This document shows, in pieces, positions 5,497 through 10,093 of a stretch of DNA of 10,093 nucleotides. How positions within the stretch are numbered: the stretch's first letter is position 1; every line of letters begins with the position of its first letter. The notes below the pieces were generated by a model, which was given only the letters and a program-made list of their open reading frames with translations, did no database searches and had not been told where the DNA came from. Origin of the DNA: Cyanobium sp. NIES-981 (GTDB lineage: Bacteria > Cyanobacteriota > Cyanobacteriia > PCC-6307 > Cyanobiaceae); contig CAMDSS010000052.1 in NCBI GenBank assembly GCA_945907085.1, forward strand, positions 1-10,093, written 5' to 3'. The translations under genes were made by a program, and so were the position numbers.

Positions 5497-7569
5497 GTGG
5501 CCCGCGCCTTTCCTCTGGAACGCGTCAGAAATATCGGTATCGCAGCCCACATTGACGCGGGTAAAACGACCACCACAGAACGGATCCTGTTCTACTCAGG
5601 TGTGGTCCACAAGATGGGCGAGGTCCATGACGGTGGCGCCGTCACCGACTGGATGGAGCAGGAGCGTGAGCGCGGTATCACCATCACTGCTGCGGCAATT
5701 TCCACCAGCTGGAAAGACAACCGCATCAATATCATTGACACCCCCGGCCACGTCGATTTCACCATCGAAGTGGAGCGCTCCATGCGCGTGCTCGATGGCG
5801 TTATCGCCGTGTTCTGCGCCGTGGGTGGCGTTCAGCCCCAATCGGAGACCGTCTGGCGCCAAGCGGACCGCTACAAGGTCCCCCGGATCGTGTTCGTCAA
5901 CAAGATGGACCGCACCGGCGCCAACTTCCTGAAGGTCTACGAGCAGATCAAAGACAGGCTGAAGGCCAACGCCGTCCCCATCCAGCTACCCATCGGGGCG
6001 GAAGGAGATCTCAAGGGAATCATTGACCTTGTGCGCAACAAGGCCATCATCTACAACAATGATTTGGGTACCGACATCACCGAGCAGGACGTCCCTGCCG
6101 AGATGAAGGCCGAGGCTGATGAATGGCGCATCAAGCTGATGGAGTCGGTGGCTGAAACCGATGAGACCCTTCTTGATGTCTTCCTCGAAAACGGCGAGCT
6201 CAGCCAAGAGCAGCTGATGAAGGGCATCCGCACCGGCGTGGTGAAGCACGGCTTGGTTCCGATTCTGTGCGGCTCCGCCTTCAAAAACAAAGGTGTCCAG
6301 CTTGTTCTCGACGCCGTCGTCGACTACCTGCCTGCCCCGGTTGATGTACCCCCCATCACCGGCATCCTGCCCAACGGTGAGGAGTCGAACCGTCCCTGTG
6401 ACGACAACGCTCCCTTCAGTGCCCTGGCCTTCAAGGTGATGGCTGACCCCTACGGCAAGCTCACCTTTGTGCGCATGTATTCCGGGGTGCTCCAGAAGGG
6501 CAGCTACGTGCTCAACTCCACCAAGGACAAGAAAGAGCGCATCTCCCGACTGATTCTGCTCAAGGCAGATGATCGGGAGGAAGTGGACGAACTCCGCGCC
6601 GGCGACCTCGGTGCCGTGCTTGGCCTCAAGGACACCACCACCGGTGACACCCTTTGCGTTGACAGCGATCCGATCATTCTCGAATCGCTGTTCATCCCTG
6701 AGCCCGTGATCTCCGTGGCCGTGGAGCCCAAGACCAAGGGCGACATGGAGAAGCTCTCCAAAGCCCTGCAGTCGCTCTCAGAGGAGGATCCCACCTTCCG
6801 GGTGAGCACCAACCCCGAGACCAGCCAAACCGTGATTGCCGGCATGGGCGAACTCCACCTGGAAATCCTGGTGGACCGCATGCTGCGGGAGTTCAAGGTG
6901 GAAGCCAACATCGGTGCTCCCCAGGTGTCTTACCGCGAAACCATTCGCGGTAGCGCCAAGGGTGAAGGCAAATTTGCCCGTCAAACCGGTGGCAAGGGCC
7001 AATACGGCCACGTTGTGATCGAAATGCAGCCCGGGGAACCGGGTTCGGGCTTCGTCTTCGCCAACAAAATTGTTGGCGGCATCGTGCCGAAGGAGTACAT
7101 CGGTCCAGCCGAAAACGGCATGAAAGAAACCTGCCAATCCGGCGTGATCGCAGGTTTCCCGATGATCGACATCAAGGTCACCATGGTCGACGGTTCGTAT
7201 CACGACGTCGACTCCTCGGAGATGGCGTTCAAAATCGCCGGCTCCATGGCCTTCAAAGATGGGGTCAAGAAGTGCAATCCTGTACTTTTAGAACCGATGA
7301 TGAAGGTGGAGGTTGAGATCCCCGATGACTTCCTTGGTCCGGTGATCGGCGACATCTCCTCCCGTCGTGGACAGATCGAAGGTCAGTCCATCGACAATGG
7401 ACAGGGCAAGGTCCAGTCCAAGGTGCCGCTAGCCGAAATGTTCGGCTATGCCACCCAGCTCCGATCCATGACCCAGGGTCGGGGTATCTTTTCGATGGAA
7501 TTCAGCCACTATGAGGAAGTTCCTCGCAACGTCGCTGAAGCCATCATTTCTAAGAATCAGGGCAACTAA
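5497..7569 (+). CDS. fusA: Elongation factor G
   Basis: EF-G is the ribosomal translocase GTPase and also acts with RRF in ribosome recycling. The 690-residue length is normal. GTPase motifs are all present: AHIDAGKT (17-24), RGITI (59-63), DTPGH (81-85, with catalytic His85) and NKMD (135-138). Domain II follows at about 300-395, domain III at about 400-475, domain IV at about 480-600 and domain V after that. His569 in the GSYHDVDSSE loop corresponds to the domain IV tip that enters the decoding site. The start is GTG with a good GGAG site. Cysteines at 107 and 258 are of interest because redox inactivation of EF-G has been described in a cyanobacterium. It lies 66 bases after rpsG and 46 bases before tuf. 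Confidence 0.98.
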   Translation: MARAFPLERVRNIGIAAHIDAGKTTTTERILFYSGVVHKMGEVHDGGAVTDWMEQERERGITITAAAISTSWKDNRINIIDTPGHVDFTIEVERSMRVLDGVIAVFCAVGGVQPQSETVWRQADRYKVPRIVFVNKMDRTGANFLKVYEQIKDRLKANAVPIQLPIGAEGDLKGIIDLVRNKAIIYNNDLGTDITEQDVPAEMKAEADEWRIKLMESVAETDETLLDVFLENGELSQEQLMKGIRTGVVKHGLVPILCGSAFKNKGVQLVLDAVVDYLPAPVDVPPITGILPNGEESNRPCDDNAPFSALAFKVMADPYGKLTFVRMYSGVLQKGSYVLNSTKDKKERISRLILLKADDREEVDELRAGDLGAVLGLKDTTTGDTLCVDSDPIILESLFIPEPVISVAVEPKTKGDMEKLSKALQSLSEEDPTFRVSTNPETSQTVIAGMGELHLEILVDRMLREFKVEANIGAPQVSYRETIRGSAKGEGKFARQTGGKGQYGHVVIEMQPGEPGSGFVFANKIVGGIVPKEYIGPAENGMKETCQSGVIAGFPMIDIKVTMVDGSYHDVDSSEMAFKIAGSMAFKDGVKKCNPVLLEPMMKVEVEIPDDFLGPVIGDISSRRGQIEGQSIDNGQGKVQSKVPLAEMFGYATQLRSMTQGRGIFSMEFSHYEEVPRNVAEAIISKNQGN

Positions 7570-7615
7570 CACCTGATCTTTCCCCTACCCAAACAAACCC
7601 CGATTCTTTCTACTC

Positions 7616-8815
7616 ATGGCACGCGAGAAGTTCGAGAGGAACAAACCCCACGTCAACATCGGCACCATTGGCCACGTTGACCACGGCAAAACCACCCTGA
7701 CCGCCGCCATCACCAACGTGTTGGCCAAAAAGGGTTTTGCCAAGGCCCAGGCCTATGACCAGATTGATGGTGCTCCTGAAGAGCAAGCCCGCGGCATCAC
7801 CATCAACACGGCCCACGTTGAGTACGAAACCGACAAGCGTCACTACGCCCACGTGGACTGCCCTGGTCACGCGGACTATGTGAAAAACATGATCACCGGT
7901 GCCGCCCAAATGGACGGCGCGATCCTGGTGGTGGCCGCCACCGACGGCCCCATGGCCCAAACCAAGGAGCACATCCTCCTGGCCAAGCAGGTGGGCGTGC
8001 CCGCCCTGGTTGTCGCCCTCAACAAGTGCGACATGGTCGACGACGAGGAAATTCTCGAACTCGTCGAACTGGAAGTGCGTGAACTGCTGAGCAGCTATCA
8101 GTTCCCTGGTGACGACATCCCCGTGGTCCAGGTGTCCGGCCTCAAGGCCCTCGAAGGCGACGCCGTGTGGGAAGCCAAGATCGACGAGCTGATGAACGCC
8201 GTTGACGAGTCGATCCCCGAGCCCGCGCGCGAGGTCGACAAGCCCTTCCTGATGGCCATCGAAGACGTGTTCTCGATCACCGGTCGTGGCACCGTGGCCA
8301 CCGGCCGTATCGAGCGCGGAAAGGTCAAAGTGGGCGAAACCGTGCAGGTCGTGGGCATCAAGGACACCCGCGAAACCACGGTGACCGGCGTGGAAATGTT
8401 CCGCAAGCAGCTTGAAGAAGGCATGGCTGGCGACAACGCGGGTCTGCTGCTGCGCGGCATCCAGAAAGAGGACATCGAGCGCGGCATGGTGCTGGTGAAG
8501 CCCAACTCCATCAAGCCCCACACCAAATTCGAAGGTGAGGTCTACGTGCTGAAGAAGGAAGAAGGCGGCCGCCACACCCCCTTCTTTGCCGGCTACCGCC
8601 CGCAGTTCTACATCCGTACCACGGACGTGACCGGCCAGATCACCGCCTTCACCTCTGACGAAGGCGACGACGTCGAAATGGTGATGCCCGGTGACCGCAT
8701 CAAGATGACCGGTGAGCTGATCTGCCCCGTTGCCATTGAGCAAGGTATGCGCTTCGCCATCCGCGAAGGCGGCCGCACCATCGGTGCGGGTGTGGTGTCC
8801 AAGATCATCGAGTGA
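7616..8815 (+). CDS. tuf: Elongation factor Tu
   Basis: EF-Tu brings aminoacyl-tRNA to the ribosomal A site as a GTP complex. The 399-residue length is usual for cyanobacterial and plastid EF-Tu. Motifs are GHVDHGKT (19-26), RGITIN (59-64, with Thr62 of switch I), DCPGH (81-85, with catalytic His85) and NKCD (136-139). Domain II and domain III signatures such as GRGTVATGRIERG and the C-terminal REGGRTIGAGVV are intact. Codon use is strongly biased to C-ending codons, as expected for a very highly expressed gene. The ATG follows a C/T/A-rich leader with no Shine-Dalgarno sequence. A GC-rich hairpin follows the stop codon. Only this copy is visible, and the symbol tufA is also used. Confidence 0.98.
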   Translation: MAREKFERNKPHVNIGTIGHVDHGKTTLTAAITNVLAKKGFAKAQAYDQIDGAPEEQARGITINTAHVEYETDKRHYAHVDCPGHADYVKNMITGAAQMDGAILVVAATDGPMAQTKEHILLAKQVGVPALVVALNKCDMVDDEEILELVELEVRELLSSYQFPGDDIPVVQVSGLKALEGDAVWEAKIDELMNAVDESIPEPAREVDKPFLMAIEDVFSITGRGTVATGRIERGKVKVGETVQVVGIKDTRETTVTGVEMFRKQLEEGMAGDNAGLLLRGIQKEDIERGMVLVKPNSIKPHTKFEGEVYVLKKEEGGRHTPFFAGYRPQFYIRTTDVTGQITAFTSDEGDDVEMVMPGDRIKMTGELICPVAIEQGMRFAIREGGRTIGAGVVSKIIE

Positions 8816-8832
8816 GGCTGATTTAGCCTGTT

Positions 8833-8861
8833 GGGGTGGGTCTTATGCCCACCCCTTCTTT
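8833..8861 (+). terminator. Intrinsic-type terminator after tuf
   Basis: GGGGTGGG (8833-8840) pairs perfectly with CCCACCCC (8848-8855) across a 7-base loop, and a further T-G wobble can close it. TTCTTT follows at 8856-8861. The stem begins 17 bases after the tuf stop. The T-tract is short and interrupted, so it may be partial and let some transcription into rpsJ. Confidence 0.7.
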
Positions 8862-8918
8862 GATCAACACCCTCATCAAGCGCACCTCGACAATTCAATC
8901 CTGGTCACTCCCAAACCT

Positions 8919-8938
8919 TGGGCTGTAGCCAGAGCCCA
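8919..8938 (+). other. Small hairpin in the tuf-rpsJ spacer
   Basis: TGGGCT (8919-8924) and AGCCCA (8933-8938) are complementary around an 8-base loop, 40 bases before the rpsJ start. No T-tract follows. The 117 bases between the tuf hairpin and rpsJ otherwise show no recognisable promoter. This could be a leader structure for rpsJ or a chance dyad. Confidence 0.2.
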
Positions 8939-8978
8939 CCGGATTTACCCCCCGGCTTCACCAACAAGCTTTTTCTCC

Positions 8979-9299
8979 ATGTCCACAGCTATTGCCCAGC
9001 AGAAGATCCGCATCCGCCTGAAGGCGTTCGATCGCCGCATGCTGGATCTGTCCTGCGAAAAAATCATCGAAACCGCCGATCACACCGCTGCCACGGCCAT
9101 CGGCCCCATCCCCCTGCCCACCAAACGCAAGATCTATTGCGTCCTGCGCTCGCCCCACGTGGATAAGGACTCCCGCGAGCACTTCGAAACCCGCACCCAC
9201 CGCCGGATCATCGATATCTACAGCCCTTCGGCAAAAACCATTGATGCCCTGATGAAGCTGGACCTGCCCAGCGGCGTGGACATCGAAGTCAAGCTCTAA
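8979..9299 (+). CDS. rpsJ: 30S ribosomal protein S10
   Basis: S10 is a protein of the 30S head and, as NusE, also takes part in transcription antitermination. The protein is 106 residues. It begins MSTAIAQQKIRIRLKAFD and shows the conserved LPTKRKIYCVLRSPHVDKDSRE region (46-67) and the FETRTHRR motif (69-76). The C-terminus GVDIEVKL is typical. The frame is open back to 8730 inside tuf, but the ATG at 8979 gives the family N-terminus. The bases before it are pyrimidine-rich (TTTTTCTCC) with no Shine-Dalgarno sequence. Placement after tuf rather than at the head of the S10 operon is the usual cyanobacterial arrangement. Confidence 0.98.
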   Translation: MSTAIAQQKIRIRLKAFDRRMLDLSCEKIIETADHTAATAIGPIPLPTKRKIYCVLRSPHVDKDSREHFETRTHRRIIDIYSPSAKTIDALMKLDLPSGVDIEVKL

Positions 9300-9331
9300 A
9301 AAGAAAGCGCCCAGCCTCGATTGGTGAAGCA

Positions 9332-9377
9332 TGCCCCTCTCTGCGGCCCTTGGGCCTGCGGAGCAGGGGCAATTTTT
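9332..9377 (+). terminator. Strong intrinsic terminator after rpsJ
   Basis: TGCCCCT (9332-9338) pairs with AGGGGCA (9365-9371). Inside this, CTC pairs with GAG, TGC with GCG (one wobble), and GGCCC with GGGCC around a TT centre, leaving single-base bulges on the right arm. The stem is about 18 pairs in all and is followed by A and TTTTT (9373-9377). It lies 32 bases after the rpsJ stop and closes the str-cluster transcript. It also rules out an upstream start for the next gene, whose frame is open through it. Confidence 0.88.
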
Positions 9378-9407
9378 CTAGGATTACTGAGCACTCCTGG
9401 TAAAGCC

Positions 9408-10055
9408 ATGGGCGAATTGGCCGTAAGGGAGCTGCCGCTTTTCCCCCTACCTGATGTGGTGCTCTTCCCCCAGGAAGTGCTGCCCCTCCACATCTTTGAG
9501 CCCCGCTACCGGATGCTGTTGCGCACGGTGATGGCCGAAGATCGCCGCTTTGGCATCGTGCGCTGGGATCCCCAGGAGCAGGAAATGGCCAAGGTGGGCT
9601 GCTGCGCTGAGATCCTCCACTGCCAAACCCAAGACGATGACCACAGCAACATCGTGACCATGGGGCAACAGCGCTTTCGGGTGCTGGACATCGTTCGTGA
9701 AGCCCCATTCCGGGTGGCCATGGTGAGCTGGATTGAGGATGACCCCGCCGCCGGCCAAAACGAACTGGAGACCTTGGCTGGGGAAGTCAGCCAGGCCCTG
9801 AAGGACGTGGTGGAACTCACCGGCAAGCTCGTGGGTAAGCCCACCTCCCTGCCCTCCGACCTGCCCGACCTACCGCGGGAGCTGTCGTTCTGGATTGGTT
9901 CCCACCTCGGCGGCCCCGTAGCCGACCACCAGCAGGCCCTTCTGGAAATCACCGACACCGCTGAACGGCTGCGCCAGGAATACCAACTTCTGGACCACAC
10001 CCGCAGGCAACTCGCGGCCCGCACCGTGCTCAAAGACACCTTCCAACCCCAATAG
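9408..10055 (+). CDS. Stand-alone LON substrate-binding-domain protein
   Basis: The 215-residue product matches the N-terminal (substrate-binding) domain of Lon protease. It opens with ELPLFPLPDVVLFPQEVLPL (8-27), followed by HIFEPRYR (28-35), the hallmark of this family. FGIVRWD (48-54), GQQRFRVLDI (86-95) and a helical C-terminal part from about 115 also fit. There is no AAA+ ATPase module and no Ser-Lys protease domain, and none would fit before the stop, so it cannot be a protease by itself. Such proteins are widespread in cyanobacteria with no settled role; peptide or protein binding is inferred. A TTG at 9321 in the same frame would run through the rpsJ terminator, so the ATG at 9408 is chosen. 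Transcription must start in the short gap after the terminator or come from read-through. Confidence 0.9.
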   Translation: MGELAVRELPLFPLPDVVLFPQEVLPLHIFEPRYRMLLRTVMAEDRRFGIVRWDPQEQEMAKVGCCAEILHCQTQDDDHSNIVTMGQQRFRVLDIVREAPFRVAMVSWIEDDPAAGQNELETLAGEVSQALKDVVELTGKLVGKPTSLPSDLPDLPRELSFWIGSHLGGPVADHQQALLEITDTAERLRQEYQLLDHTRRQLAARTVLKDTFQPQ

Positions 10056-10074
10056 CCCCCGCCCAGCAACCGCG

Positions 10075-10093
10075 ATGACGTTGATCAGCGCCC
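10075..10093 (+). CDS. Possible start of a further gene, cut by the window edge
   Basis: An ATG at 10075, 19 bases after the stop of the LON-domain gene, opens a frame reading MTLISA before the window ends. Six residues are not enough to recognise a product, and there is no clear ribosome site. The same bases read on the minus strand contain a TGA at 10087-10085, so a convergent gene ending here is equally possible. Confidence 0.15.

Noticed and set aside
7610..8743. 377-codon open frame on the minus strand
   Set aside because: It lies antisense to nearly all of tuf. Its His/Gly/Val-rich product is the known shadow of EF-Tu coding sequence.
9321..9407. TTG start at 9321 for the LON-domain gene, giving a hydrophobic N-terminus like a signal peptide
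   Set aside because: These codons are the terminator stem and T-tract of rpsJ; the family N-terminus starts right after the ATG at 9408.
1..10093. Mobile elements, CRISPR arrays, tRNA or rRNA genes, defence or phage cassettes
   Set aside because: I saw no transposase, terminal inverted repeats, spaced direct repeats, cloverleaf or rRNA sequence. All genes fit a conserved cyanobacterial housekeeping locus.

Overview
The window is a GC-rich piece of a cyanobacterial chromosome, most likely from the marine/freshwater picocyanobacterial clade (Synechococcus/Cyanobium-like). This rests on three things: a ferredoxin-type glutamate synthase N-terminus (gltS), the gene order rpsL-rpsG-fusA-tuf-rpsJ typical of cyanobacteria, and start codons that mostly lack a Shine-Dalgarno sequence. 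The genus is inferred; no 16S rRNA or phylogeny supports it here.

Layout. Positions 1-2064 (minus strand) hold the first 688 codons of gltS. The reading frame is open to the window edge, so the FMN-binding and Fe-S parts lie outside. A short divergent intergenic region (from 2065) separates gltS from a rightward, exported phosphodiester-glycosidase-domain protein (about 2125 or 2188 to 4029). It is followed closely by a small HesB/IscA/SufA-type A-type carrier protein (4073-4429) and then the str cluster: rpsL (S12), rpsG (S7), fusA (EF-G) and tuf (EF-Tu). A GC-rich hairpin with a short T-rich tail follows tuf. rpsJ (S10) comes next and ends in a long, strong intrinsic terminator. Last is a stand-alone LON substrate-binding-domain protein (9408-10055). 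A possible next gene may start at 10075, but too little is visible to call it.

How it fits together. The core is translation: S12 and S7 are early or decoding-site 30S proteins, EF-Tu delivers aminoacyl-tRNA, EF-G translocates, and S10 joins the 30S head. The left part is nitrogen assimilation (GltS converts glutamine plus 2-oxoglutarate to two glutamates using photosynthetically reduced ferredoxin) plus a cell-envelope protein. The Fe-S carrier-like gene sits between them. No terminator is visible between the glycosidase gene and tuf, so read-through into the str genes is possible.

I found no mobile element, CRISPR array, tRNA, rRNA or defence cassette. The region is essentially housekeeping. 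The points worth a second look are small: alternative pairing in the rpsL leader, a perfect dyad between rpsG and fusA, the single clear Shine-Dalgarno sequence in the translation cluster (paired with the GTG start of fusA), the Fe-S carrier-like gene at the head of the cluster, and the domain make-up and start of the exported glycosidase.
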